Below, piece by piece: positions 1 through 8,098 of a stretch of DNA of 64,000 nucleotides; position 1 is the stretch's first letter; the number at the start of each line of letters is the position of its first letter. Location of the stretch: contig JABUKB010000001.1 in NCBI GenBank assembly GCA_014595895.1, positions 1,798,001 through 1,862,000 on the forward strand. Direction: 5' to 3'. The notes beneath the pieces were generated by a model. It was not told where the DNA came from, did not search any database, and worked only from the letters and a program-made list of their open reading frames with translations. This stretch comes from Lysinibacillus odysseyi. GTDB taxonomy: Bacteria > Bacillota > Bacilli > Bacillales_A > Planococcaceae. A program made the translations under genes and the position numbers.

Positions 1-162
1 TAAATAGGTTTTAACAGATGCTTCTCCTCGAAACTGCTGCTGTTTGACGTGGTACGTATAAAACACATCTTGCGTAATTTCTTCCGCTGTTTGAGAATCC
101 TTTACATATAAATAAGCAAGATGAAATATGTATTCACCGTACATATGAATGAGCTGTTCCAC
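1..162 (-). CDS. ECF-type RNA polymerase sigma factor, N-terminal part (runs off the left edge)
   Basis: The reverse strand encodes the start of a sigma-70 family protein of the extracytoplasmic-function type. Region 2 features are visible: a helix ending in AYLYVKDSQTAEEITQDVF, the region 2.1-2.2 core that binds the RNA polymerase clamp, followed by the FRGEASVKTYL stretch leading into region 2.3-2.4. The start chosen is GTG at 162 because GGGGAGG lies 7 bases upstream. An in-frame ATG at 201 would add 13 Arg-rich residues but has a poor ribosome binding site, and an ATG at 144 would shorten the helix. The C-terminal region 4 and any anti-sigma gene lie outside the window, so the stress it answers to cannot be told. 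Confidence 0.8.
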   Translation of the reverse strand, partial: MEQLIHMYGEYIFHLAYLYVKDSQTAEEITQDVFYTYHVKQQQFRGEASVKTYL

Positions 163-553
163 CGCTGCACCTCCCCTTCTTCTCCTTCTTAGACGATCCA
201 TTTTCCTATTATTGTTCATTTTACTAGAAATTCCTCTTATGTATATTTATTCACGTGTATTTTCTCTATTTATTTCCCTATATTACTATTTACTTTTTCA
301 AAAATTAGGAATATTGTATTCCAGTACACTATTTTCTACTTTAAACAAAAAATATTTTTTTCATACCGTTTTTTTCTCTGTTTCATATTGTCACAATTCT
401 GTTACATTTGTTGTTTCATCCTTCGGAAACGTTGTGAAATCAACATATTTGAATTCATCCGCCCATCTGTACTAGTACAACTTTAAGCGTTTTTTATTCT
501 GCTTTTCGTCTCTTTTTTTCTATTTAAAGATACTTTTTTCTTTAAAATTACTA
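163..553. other. Divergent intergenic region, AT-rich
   Basis: This stretch separates the leftward sigma factor gene from the rightward transporter gene. It is pyrimidine-rich on the plus strand and very AT-rich. I see no convincing gene; the open frame at 149-475 overlaps the sigma factor start and encodes low-complexity Leu/Phe/Tyr sequence. It should hold the sigma gene promoter, but I could not place it. Confidence 0.5.
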
Positions 554-582
554 TTGCACAATTATTTAATTTCATGTTATCT
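554..582 (+). promoter_or_regulatory. Sigma-A-type promoter of the MFS gene
   Basis: TTGCAC at 554-559 and TTATCT at 577-582 are separated by 17 bases. They lie about 65 bases before the transporter start, whose ribosome binding site AAAGGAG is at 628-634. Confidence 0.5.
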
Positions 583-647
583 TCATATCAAGAATTATTC
601 ACCAAAAATTCTACGCAATAACAACATAAAGGAGTAGAAGAGAAATT

Positions 648-1895
648 ATGAATAAAAACAAATGGTTAATTGCACTTTCCGCAATTGCTATCCACTTATC
701 TATTGGTGGGGCCTATGCATATAGTGTATATAAAAATCCAATTACAACTCAAATGGGTTGGAGTGAAACAAACGTAACGATCGCCTTTACGATTATGATG
801 GGGTTAGCCGGGTTCTCAGCAGCATTATTCGGCAGCACTGTTGAAAAGTTAGGTCCACGTAAATCAGCTATGCTTGCAGCTGTATTGTTCGGTTTAGGTC
901 AGGGTGGTGCCGGTATCGCGATTTCAATGGATTCTGTTGTATTATACTGGGCTACATACGGTTTACTAAGTGGTCTTGGCATGGGGATTGGTTATATTGC
1001 ACCGGTATCTACACTTGTTAAGTGGTTCCCAGACCGCCGCGGTTTAGCAACAGGGATGGCCGTTTTAGGATTTGGTTCAGGTGCTTTGATTACAGCACCG
1101 GTAGCAACAAACTTAATGGAAACGTTCAGTATTTCTAGCACTTATTTTATTTTAGGCATTAGCTACTTTACATTAATGATGTTAGGAGCACTTTATATTG
1201 CTCCGCCAAAAACAGATGGCACATTAAACGTAGACAAATACGCAACAACAACGAAAGCATATGCGCAAATGTCAGCGCGTGAAGCTGTACGTACAAAACA
1301 GTTTTGGATGCTTTGGGCTATGCACTTAATCAACGTAACAGCAGGTTTAATGATGATTTCCGTTGCCTCGCCAATGGCGCAAGAAGTAGTCGGCTTATCA
1401 GTAGCAGGCGCTGCGACAATGGTTGGTTTAATGGGATTATTTAACGGTGGTGGTCGTCTGCTTTGGGCGGCGGCATCTGATTATATCGGACGCCATAATA
1501 TTTTCGTCATTTTCTTTATTATTCAATTAATTGCCTTTACGACATTACCATTCACTTCGAACGTTATTCTATTCCAAGTGCTGATTTTCTTAGTAGTCAG
1601 CTGTTATGGCGGCGGGTTCTCTAACTTACCTGCGTTTGCAAGTGATTTATTCGGTACAAAGCAATTAGGTGTAATCCACGGTTACTTATTAACAACGTGG
1701 TCACTAGGCGGCGTATTTGGACCGCTAATTGTATCAGCTATTTATAATGCAATGGACAGCTATATTCCAGTATTCTATACATTCTCTGCTCTTATTGCAG
1801 TTTCATTCTGTATCTCTTTATGGATTCGCCGTGATGTAACGAAAATGAAGAAACGTCAAGAAGCTGAGCAACTGAATGAAGTGACAGCTTTATAA
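648..1895 (+). CDS. MFS transporter of the oxalate/formate antiporter (OFA) family
   Basis: A 415-residue, strongly hydrophobic protein with about 12 membrane segments, the usual size for the family. The N-terminus with Gly-Gly-Ala-Tyr-Ala-Tyr-Ser-Val-Tyr in helix 1, the loop 2-3 motif EKLGPRKS (about residues 66-73) and WFPDRRGLATGMAV after helix 4 are typical of the OxlT/YhjX group, whose members carry small carboxylates such as oxalate, formate, lactate or pyruvate. The substrate cannot be read from sequence. The gene has its own sigma-A-like promoter and a strong terminator directly after the stop, so it is a single-gene unit. AAAGGAG 14 bases before the ATG supports the start. Confidence 0.85.
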   Translation: MNKNKWLIALSAIAIHLSIGGAYAYSVYKNPITTQMGWSETNVTIAFTIMMGLAGFSAALFGSTVEKLGPRKSAMLAAVLFGLGQGGAGIAISMDSVVLYWATYGLLSGLGMGIGYIAPVSTLVKWFPDRRGLATGMAVLGFGSGALITAPVATNLMETFSISSTYFILGISYFTLMMLGALYIAPPKTDGTLNVDKYATTTKAYAQMSAREAVRTKQFWMLWAMHLINVTAGLMMISVASPMAQEVVGLSVAGAATMVGLMGLFNGGGRLLWAAASDYIGRHNIFVIFFIIQLIAFTTLPFTSNVILFQVLIFLVVSCYGGGFSNLPAFASDLFGTKQLGVIHGYLLTTWSLGGVFGPLIVSAIYNAMDSYIPVFYTFSALIAVSFCISLWIRRDVTKMKKRQEAEQLNEVTAL

Positions 1896-1904
1896 TAGAT
1901 AAAG

Positions 1905-1948
1905 AAGTATAGACAAAGTCGAAATTCGGCTTTGCCTATACTTTTTTT
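1905..1948 (+). terminator. Intrinsic terminator after the MFS gene
   Basis: A hairpin with arms AAGTATAG/CTATACTT, an inner CAAAG/CTTTG pairing and a small loop, followed by a run of seven T, 10 bases after the stop codon. Confidence 0.85.
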
Positions 1949-1974
1949 ATGCTGTTACTTTTACAAGAAGATAC

Positions 1975-2042
1975 CAGCCTGTCTTGAAAACGCTTATGAG
2001 TGAGGCAAGTGATGCCGTATGCGAGCGTTTGTCAACAGGCTG
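1975..2042. repeat. Nested inverted-repeat element
   Basis: Three concentric inverted repeats occur in 68 bases: CAGCCTGT (1975-1982) with ACAGGCTG (2035-2042), AAACGCT (1988-1994) with AGCGTTT (2024-2030), and GGCA (2004-2007) with TGCC (2013-2016). There is no T-run, so it is not an ordinary terminator. It sits between convergent genes that already have terminators of their own. Confidence 0.5.
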
Positions 2043-2068
2043 AAAAGGAGTGCGCTATGGCGCACTCC
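2043..2068 (-). terminator. Terminator of the leftward hypothetical gene
   Basis: Perfect 9-bp hairpin GGAGTGCGC/GCGCACTCC with a 4-base loop directly after the stop codon; only four T follow on the minus strand. Confidence 0.6.
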
Positions 2069-2069
2069 T

Positions 2070-2666
2070 CTATTTATGCCTATTCATATATTTCTCTTCT
2101 ATTTCTAATTGTTCAAGCAATTGTGTAGTAGTATGCAAGTCCTCCTGCTGCAGCTCCTTTTGTACTTCCTTTGAAACTTTTTGCAACAGCTGCTTAGACT
2201 TTTCCCACACAGCATCTCCCCCGTGCTTATCCACGCTATCATGGAGGGCATGATAAATATTTTTCACAGTCTCTTCATATTCAATGACACTGTCAAAATG
2301 CTCGATGTCTTGCTGAGTTGCCTTTAACTTGTCTACTACTGGCGTAATAAATTGGTCCGCAAATCTTGTTTTTTCTAAGCCTTGAATCTCCCTTAATTCA
2401 CGAATCGGCGCTCTCCATATATAGAACTGTTGCTTGCGTTTGACATACTTGACAGAAGACAGCCATGTTTGTTGCTGCATTTGCTCTCTTGTATAGTGCT
2501 TGTTTACTTGAAACGTAAAATCATTACGCAAAAGAGCTTCTTTATATTGATGGTTCAATGGATTAATCGACGGTTTTAAAAGCTGTTCAATCGCCTGTAA
2601 ATACTCCAAAAAACTAGTTAATGGTTGCTGCTCTTTTATGCCAAATAATCGTTTCCAAAACGACAT
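2070..2666 (-). CDS. Conserved hypothetical cytosolic protein
   Basis: A 198-residue, charged, mainly helical protein that I do not recognise. It has no signal peptide or membrane segment. The C-terminal third is Lys/Glu/Gln-rich with heptad-like spacing and may form a coiled coil. The start is taken at ATG 2666 because AGGTG lies 6 bases upstream; the frame is open for three more codons. It is flanked by terminators on both sides, so it stands alone. No function is proposed. Confidence 0.65.
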   Translation of the reverse strand: MSFWKRLFGIKEQQPLTSFLEYLQAIEQLLKPSINPLNHQYKEALLRNDFTFQVNKHYTREQMQQQTWLSSVKYVKRKQQFYIWRAPIRELREIQGLEKTRFADQFITPVVDKLKATQQDIEHFDSVIEYEETVKNIYHALHDSVDKHGGDAVWEKSKQLLQKVSKEVQKELQQEDLHTTTQLLEQLEIEEKYMNRHK

Positions 2667-2753
2667 TGTATTCACCTACTTCGACTCTTTGCTGTCTTTA
2701 TTCTACTGTAAAAATGAATGTATTTCATCCCTCCTATCCTAATAACTAAACAG

Positions 2754-2787
2754 AAAAAAATCTTAAGCCATTAGAGACTTAAGATTT
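2754..2787 (-). terminator. Terminator after the hemolysin III-like gene
   Basis: Nine-base stem AATCTTAAG/CTTAAGATT with a 10-base loop, followed on the minus strand by a run of T, six bases after the stop codon. Confidence 0.85.
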
Positions 2788-2793
2788 CTGAAC

Positions 2794-3423
2794 TTATAAA
2801 TATAAGTAAATACTAAAGAACATCGCTGCACAGCCTGCTAGTACGAATAAATGCCAAATCGCGTGATTATAGGGGATACGCTCATTTTTATAAAAATAAG
2901 TGCCTGCTGAATAAAGGATTCCTCCTAGCAGTAACCAAAAGAAACCACCGCTGCCAATGGCCTGATAGACAGGCTCATATGCGAAGATAACAAGCCATCC
3001 CATGCCAATGTAGACAGCCAACGATAGCATTTTAAAACGATGCACGAAAAACTGCTTTAAAATCACACCGATGATCGTTAGTCCCCACTCAATCCCCAAA
3101 ATCGTCCAGCCGAGTCTGCCACCAATTCCAATTAAAGCAATTGGTGTATAAGTTCCCGCGATTAGCACGAATATAGCGCTATGATCTAGCTTTTTAAAGA
3201 AAGTCTTATGCACCGGTACACTATGATAGAGTGTCGAACATAAAAACAATAACATCATCGAAACACCAAAAATAATATAGCTTACCATTTCTAACGTGGT
3301 TTGCGCTTTTAACATTAATAAAACAGTAGCAGGAATCGCCAATACACAGCCAAGTCCGTGTGTAATCGCATTCCATCTTTCTTCTTTTCTACTATAGCCT
3401 GATTCCATGACAATTTGTGCCAT
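2794..3423 (-). CDS. Hemolysin III / PAQR-family membrane protein
   Basis: A 209-residue protein with seven predicted membrane helices. Family signatures are present in order: NAITHG near residue 22, STLYHS (about 64-69), DHSAIFVLIAGTYTP (about 80-94) and HAIWHLFVLAG near the C-terminus. The conserved Ser, Asp and three His residues form the zinc site of this superfamily (YplQ/YqfA in Bacillus). The physiological role is unclear; in Bacillus cereus hemolysin III was described as pore forming, while most relatives are thought to act as lipid or ceramidase-like hydrolases. ATG 3423 is preferred over upstream codons because GAGGTG lies six bases before it. Single-gene unit with its own terminator. 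Confidence 0.85.
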   Translation of the reverse strand: MAQIVMESGYSRKEERWNAITHGLGCVLAIPATVLLMLKAQTTLEMVSYIIFGVSMMLLFLCSTLYHSVPVHKTFFKKLDHSAIFVLIAGTYTPIALIGIGGRLGWTILGIEWGLTIIGVILKQFFVHRFKMLSLAVYIGMGWLVIFAYEPVYQAIGSGGFFWLLLGGILYSAGTYFYKNERIPYNHAIWHLFVLAGCAAMFFSIYLYL

Positions 3424-3513
3424 TATCATCACCTCTAGATACAGTATGAAGTATGTTTCATTCTATTCCTATACGAAACCGTCATCATTTTTACATGATA
3501 AATGTAATAGTAA

Positions 3514-4938
3514 TCACGTGCCGCAAAACGTCCTATACGGTCCTTGGTCAGGTGGAGAAGCATAGTGCGCGTTCTCGTCAGCCAATGAAAACGGATGGCT
3601 GAGAACGTTCAGCAATTGCTTTACCTTGGACAGGTCTCCTTGTTCAGCTGCCGTTAAAGCTTCCTCTACATAATAATTTCTTGGAATGACGGCTGGGTTG
3701 ACTTGCTGCATTTGTGCCATCGCCATTTGCAAGGATGTCCCTTCCGCCTCCAGACGCTCATGCCAACGCTGCTGCCATTCTTTAAATTCCGTAATGTCGG
3801 ATAATGGATTTTCCGTTACATTCGCAGAAAGGGCACGCCAAGTATTCGTATAGTCTGCGTTGTATTTTTCCATGAGTCTTAATATCGTCTCGACTAATTT
3901 TCCATCCTCTGCTTGGACGGTCTGCAGCCCTAGCTTTTTGCGCATACCTGCTAACCAGTACGTATAAAAGCGCTCATTGTACGTTCCAATCAGTGCTTGG
4001 GCTTGTTCGATTGCTGTTTCTACCTTTTCATCAATTACTTCCAATAACGTTTCTGCAAAACGCGTTAAATTCCATCCGCCGATTTGTGGCTGATTGCCAT
4101 AAGCATAGCGACCTTGCGTATCAATCGAGCTGAATACCGTAGCCGGATCAAACACATCCATAAAAGCGCACGGTCCATAATCAATCGTTTGCCCGCTGAT
4201 CGTCATATTATCGGTATTCATCACACCGTGAATAAACCCAACCAGCTGCCACTGTGCGATCAGCTCTGCTTGTCTATCGATTACTCGCTCCAAAAGAGCC
4301 AAGTAAGGATTTTCTGCTTCTTTGCAGCTTGGATAATGCTTTGCAATAGCAAAATCAGCTATTGCCTTTACATCTTCTTTTTCCGCAAAGCGAGCAGCAA
4401 ATTCGAATGTTCCAACACGCAAATGGCTGCTCGCCACCCTCGTTAAAATGGCACCATCTAATAAAGTGTTTCTTTGAATTTTCTCCCCTGTTGCGACGAC
4501 TGCTAAACTTCGAGTTGTCGGGATTCCTAAAGCATGCATGGCTTCACTAATAATATATTCCCGAATCATCGGTCCCACTGCAGCACGCCCATCTCCCCCG
4601 CGTGAATACGGTGTACGACCTGAACCCTTTAACTGCACATCGAACACCTGGCCACCCACAGCATGCTCCCCGATTAACATCGCACGCCCATCACCTAGCA
4701 GCGTGAAATGTCCAAATTGATGACCGGCATAGCTTTGAGCGATTTGTGATGCTCCTTCCGGCATTGTATTGCCTGCTAGTATATCCAGTGTCACAGCTTC
4801 TTGGCTCAATTGTAGCTCCTCAGCCAATGATTCATTCCACAATAAAAGCTTCGGTGCTGCTACAGGATGTAAGGCAACACGTGAATAAAATATATCCGGT
4901 AAATTTTCATATTGATGTGCAAATTGCCAATTTTTCAT
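3514..4938 (-). CDS. selO: Protein adenylyltransferase SelO (YdiU/UPF0061)
   Basis: A 474-residue pseudokinase-fold enzyme that transfers AMP from ATP to Ser/Thr/Tyr residues of proteins, linked in other bacteria to redox stress. Signatures in order: AQSYAGHQFGHFTLLGDGRA near residues 67-86, DVQLKGSGRTPYSRGGDGRA (catalytic Lys and the inverted-nucleotide loop), REYIISEAMHALGIPTTR, TRVASSHLRVGTFE, GVMNTDNM (metal-binding Asp-Asn) and TIDYGPCAFMD (second metal Asp). The C-terminus ends in Cys-Gly-Thr; eukaryotic relatives carry selenocysteine in a similar place, so this Cys is probably the redox-active residue. ATG 4938 is chosen since AGGAG lies nine bases upstream. It is monocistronic. Confidence 0.93.
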   Translation of the reverse strand: MKNWQFAHQYENLPDIFYSRVALHPVAAPKLLLWNESLAEELQLSQEAVTLDILAGNTMPEGASQIAQSYAGHQFGHFTLLGDGRAMLIGEHAVGGQVFDVQLKGSGRTPYSRGGDGRAAVGPMIREYIISEAMHALGIPTTRSLAVVATGEKIQRNTLLDGAILTRVASSHLRVGTFEFAARFAEKEDVKAIADFAIAKHYPSCKEAENPYLALLERVIDRQAELIAQWQLVGFIHGVMNTDNMTISGQTIDYGPCAFMDVFDPATVFSSIDTQGRYAYGNQPQIGGWNLTRFAETLLEVIDEKVETAIEQAQALIGTYNERFYTYWLAGMRKKLGLQTVQAEDGKLVETILRLMEKYNADYTNTWRALSANVTENPLSDITEFKEWQQRWHERLEAEGTSLQMAMAQMQQVNPAVIPRNYYVEEALTAAEQGDLSKVKQLLNVLSHPFSLADENAHYASPPDQGPYRTFCGT

Positions 4939-4946
4939 ATATGTCA

Positions 4947-5324
4947 TCTCCTATCCACATTAGTGTACCACCTTACTACCATTGTTATTTACCCGCAACC
5001 TCGAAAAATAAAAAAGCCATGAACGAATGTTTTTTATCAAAAGTCAAGGATATAATTACAAAATCTTATAATTAAATATCAATTATCATGTCCCACATTA
5101 TATAAGGCAAAAGAAAAAGGATAGATAAACAGGAATTATACCCACTTAGATCTACCCTTTTTGTACAACATATGACCATATTTACTACTATACCATTAAG
5201 TTTTCCGCTACAATACCACAACAACATATAACCATTTGTTCCTTTCGCACTCGTGCCCTTTCATTTCATAAAGGAAAAATTAAATAGTGATTAAACTTCC
5301 ATATAGAATCCTATTTTTTTATAA
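4947..5324. other. Intergenic region with a weak long-loop hairpin
   Basis: No gene is supported here. Bases 5114-5126 and 5150-5162 form a 13-bp arm pair with one mismatch (arms AAAAAGGATAGAT and ATCTACCCTTTTT) around a 23-base loop, which could serve as a weak terminator for the leftward small membrane protein gene. The rest is AT-rich without recognisable signals. Confidence 0.4.
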
Positions 5325-5585
5325 CTATTTAAAAATTGAAAAGGAAAAGCCAATAAAGACCATCCCACCAAACAAAAAAATGACACTTAAACATAATATC
5401 CATGCTATGGTGCTTGTTAGGCTCAAGCAATTCCATAGTTCTACCCCATAGATTACAATCTTTTTCCAAAGAGACTGTTCATTTAAAATATTTACATTTT
5501 CTCTAAGCTCATTAATACCAATTGGAAACAATATTAAACCTATGACCAGAAGTACAATTCCTATAATGAGTCCTTCAACGAACAT
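5325..5585 (-). CDS. Small two-helix membrane protein
   Basis: An 86-residue protein with two hydrophobic segments, one at the N-terminus (VEGLIIGIVLLVIGLILFPI) and one at the C-terminus, and a short charged loop containing Asn-Glu-Leu-Arg-Glu-Asn-Val. I do not recognise the family. ATG 5585 is preferred because GAGGG lies seven bases upstream; an alternative ATG at 5609 has no ribosome binding site. The neighbours suggest no role. Confidence 0.5.
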   Translation of the reverse strand: MFVEGLIIGIVLLVIGLILFPIGINELRENVNILNEQSLWKKIVIYGVELWNCLSLTSTIAWILCLSVIFLFGGMVFIGFSFSIFK

Positions 5586-5663
5586 CTTTAATCCCTCACT
5601 CATTTTCATCAAATATAACTTATTTACGCAAAAAGTTATAGATTGTTCCGGAAATTTTACAGT

Positions 5664-5780
5664 TTATTTTTCAGCACTTATACTACCTTTAAAGGATACA
5701 TATTCTCTCTTGCTATACACAAAATTCCAGAACAAACTCACCAAATGTGCCACGACTGTTGCAGTAGTAAATGAGATATT
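5664..5780 (-). pseudogene. Possible 3' remnant of a GtrA-like membrane protein gene
   Basis: A 38-codon frame bounded by stop codons on both sides and without a start codon encodes a hydrophobic helix followed by SLFWNFVYSKREYVSF and a short tail. The Phe-Trp-Asn-Phe plus basic-aromatic pattern recalls the second half of GtrA-family flippase-like proteins. No upstream part of such a gene is present, so if real it is a decayed fragment. The match is from memory and weak. Confidence 0.25.
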
Positions 5781-5796
5781 TTAGAGGTATGCATAA

Positions 5797-5830
5797 TAAA
5801 AAAGTACACCACTAATGTAAGTGATGTACG
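5797..5830 (-). terminator. Terminator downstream of rodA
   Basis: Ten-base arms (GTACACCACT and AGTGATGTAC, one wobble pair) around a six-base loop, followed on the minus strand by a T-run. It lies about 105 bases beyond the rodA stop codon. Confidence 0.65.
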
Positions 5831-5935
5831 AATTATCATATAATGTGCGATATTAAAGATAAGTTGCTGTTTTACAATAAAAACATACATTCACTTATCT
5901 TCAATTTTACAAAGCAGTTCCTGACTCTTAGTTAT

Positions 5936-7120
5936 TTAATCATCTTCTGTCGTAAACATGTAAGAACGGTAATGATAACGCATGCTAAATACGAGCCCGA
6001 GCGCCAAGGCATTCCCCATGAGGGAACTACCTCCATAACTAATAAACGGCAACGGAATACCCGTAATCGGCAATAGCTGAATTGTCATTCCGATATTTTC
6101 AAGTACGTGGAAAGTAATCATCGCAATGATTCCCGCACACACATACGTACAGAACGGGTCTTTCATTAGCAATGTCATTTTCGTTAAATGATAGATTAAT
6201 ACAAAGTACAAGCAAACAACGCCGCTTGCCCCGATAAAGCCCCATTCTTCACCGATTACCGTAAAGATAAAGTCCGTATGGTTTTCTACTACATATACTT
6301 CACGTGCTTGGAAACCTTTCCCGAAAACCTCACCGGAACCAATTGCATTCATGGCAGAAATCAATTGATACCCTTCATCCGAAGCATAGGAATAAGGGTC
6401 TAGCCAGGAATAGATACGCGCAAATTGATAACTTTGGAAACCAAATGTCTTTTCCAAAAAGTCCTGCATATTCATGGCCATCCATAAAAATAAACCAGCA
6501 ATACCGCCGCCACCCGCTAAAACCGGGACAATAATTTTCCATGAAATCCCTGACAAGACAACGAGTGCTACTGTAATTGCTAAAAACACAAGCGAGGATC
6601 CTAAATCCGGTTGCTGCATAATTAAAAGTAACGGAACAATTAAAGTAGCGCCGATTTTCGCTAACAAAAAGAAATCACTTTTTGCCGTGCGTAGCACATA
6701 TTGCTCATTATGCGAGCTGATAACCTTGGCACAAGCCAGAATATAAAAGGTTTTCATAAACTCGGATGGCTGGATATTGCCAAGCGGCGTATGATACCAA
6801 CTCTTCGCTCCGTTAATGATTTCACCAATTTGCCCTTTTCCTTCTGGCATGAATATCAGTGCTACTAATAAAGCCAGACCGGCACCATATAGGTACCAAA
6901 CCATCCTTTTATACTGCTCCATATCAAAGATCATTACTACCGCTATAATAAATCCACCGATTCCGTAATAGATTAATTGTCTCGGTATGAAATTCAAGCC
7001 AGTATAACTTGTTGTTTGTGCAGAAGATATCGCAAGCAAACTAACACATAGAAATAATAACAATATACTAACTAACACCCAGTCGATTCGTTTCATCAAT
7101 ATTTGACGATCTTCTACCAC
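5936..7120 (-). CDS. rodA: SEDS-family peptidoglycan glycosyltransferase RodA
   Basis: A polytopic protein (about 394 residues, ten membrane helices) that polymerises lipid II into glycan strands for cell elongation with a class B PBP. SEDS landmarks are visible: NGAKSWYHTPLGNIQPSEF, QQPDLGSSLVFL, GYQLISAMNAIGSGEVFGKG, ENHTDFIFTVIGEEWGFIGA with the catalytic-type Asp loop, and LPFISYGGSSL near the end. Length matches Bacillus RodA (393). GTG 7120, with AGGTGG seven bases upstream, fits this better than TTG 7162, which has no ribosome binding site; ATG 7096 is a third choice. FtsW/SpoVE are related, but the lack of a long N-terminal tail and the overall spacing favour RodA. Confidence 0.85.
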   Translation of the reverse strand: MVEDRQILMKRIDWVLVSILLLFLCVSLLAISSAQTTSYTGLNFIPRQLIYYGIGGFIIAVVMIFDMEQYKRMVWYLYGAGLALLVALIFMPEGKGQIGEIINGAKSWYHTPLGNIQPSEFMKTFYILACAKVISSHNEQYVLRTAKSDFFLLAKIGATLIVPLLLIMQQPDLGSSLVFLAITVALVVLSGISWKIIVPVLAGGGGIAGLFLWMAMNMQDFLEKTFGFQSYQFARIYSWLDPYSYASDEGYQLISAMNAIGSGEVFGKGFQAREVYVVENHTDFIFTVIGEEWGFIGASGVVCLYFVLIYHLTKMTLLMKDPFCTYVCAGIIAMITFHVLENIGMTIQLLPITGIPLPFISYGGSSLMGNALALGLVFSMRYHYRSYMFTTEDD

Positions 7121-7181
7121 TTCTCCACCACCTACAAATTCTTTACCATTTTTATGATACAACTAGTAAAACTAGTTTCTA

Positions 7182-7955
7182 TTATACGGTAAAATAGTGT
7201 TGAAAATAAGTAGGCGCTTGACGCATTTTTGCTCCATACCAAAACATTTCGCCATCAATAAGCTCAATTTTCGTGTCGGGTATTATTTCTTGAAGTTCCT
7301 TGACGTGCTTTTCTTGGAACGGAAAAGGCTCAGAGGCTAAAAATAGTACATCTAATTTTGCTGCACGCAATGCCTCTCCGTCCACTGCAGGATAACGACC
7401 GGCCAACTCGGTAAAAGGATTAGTAAAACCTAAATGTCCCAATAAATCATTGATATATGTCGTAGCGCCTACTGCCATATAAGGCTTCCGCCAAATCAGA
7501 TAGCCCGCACGAGCTTGATGACGGGGCAGCTTGCTAAACTCTTCTTTTATACTTTCTATCATTGATTGGGCTTCTGTTTTCCGGTTCGTAAGACTTCCCA
7601 TGTCCTCTATCATCTTATAGGCCCCTTGAACGGATTCGACTTGTGCTACATACACCGGCACATGCACTTCAAGCAATTCGACAATTTCTTTTGAATTATC
7701 TTCTTTTTCGGTGATAATGAGCTCCGGCTTCAGCGCTAGTATTTTGTCAACATCTACTTGCTTTGTTCCTCCTACAACCGGAATATGCTCGACCTGCCCT
7801 TTCGGATATAAGCAATATTTTGTTCGGCCAACGATTTGTTCAGCCAGGCCTAGTTCGATCAATGTTTCCGTAATGGCTGGACATAAACAAATAATACGCT
7901 GGGGCGGGAAGGGATACATTGCTTCTCTTCCTAATGCATCGACAATTTGTTTCAT
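7182..7955 (-). CDS. BtuF/FhuD-type metal-cofactor-binding protein without signal peptide
   Basis: A 257-residue protein of the helical-backbone periplasmic-binding superfamily (COG0614): PQRIICLCPAITETLIELGL at the start of lobe 1, VVGGTKQVDVDKILALKPEL leading to a Thr-Glu-Lys sequence, and PAVDGEALRAAKLDVLFLAS in lobe 2. Relatives bind cobalamin or siderophore iron for an ABC transporter. Here there is no lipoprotein signal or Cys box, and no transporter genes adjoin it, so it is probably cytosolic and its ligand is unknown. ATG 7955 follows GAGGTG by six bases. Only about 60 bases separate its stop from the likely rodA start, and both are read leftward, so they may be cotranscribed. Confidence 0.7.
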   Translation of the reverse strand: MKQIVDALGREAMYPFPPQRIICLCPAITETLIELGLAEQIVGRTKYCLYPKGQVEHIPVVGGTKQVDVDKILALKPELIITEKEDNSKEIVELLEVHVPVYVAQVESVQGAYKMIEDMGSLTNRKTEAQSMIESIKEEFSKLPRHQARAGYLIWRKPYMAVGATTYINDLLGHLGFTNPFTELAGRYPAVDGEALRAAKLDVLFLASEPFPFQEKHVKELQEIIPDTKIELIDGEMFWYGAKMRQAPTYFQHYFTV

Positions 7956-8063
7956 TTTCTTCACCTCAACGATAACCTTCTCTATTCACAAGATAAAACC
8001 CTTTTAAAAAGAAAAAGGGATACGAAAATGACGTTATCTATTCTATAGCCAGCAAGAAACGAA

Positions 8064-8092
8064 AGACACCCTACAAATTGTAAGGTGCCTAA
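8064..8092 (-). terminator. Weak terminator after the mmsA/iolA gene
   Basis: Eleven-base imperfect stem (GGCACCTTACA with TGTAGGGTGTC, two wobble pairs) and a three-base loop just after the stop codon; only three T follow. Confidence 0.45.
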
Positions 8093-8098
8093 AGGTTT

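Noticed and set aside
149-475. Plus-strand open frame of 108 codons
   Set aside because: Low-complexity Leu/Phe/Tyr sequence, no ribosome binding site, and it overlaps the start of the sigma factor gene on the other strand.
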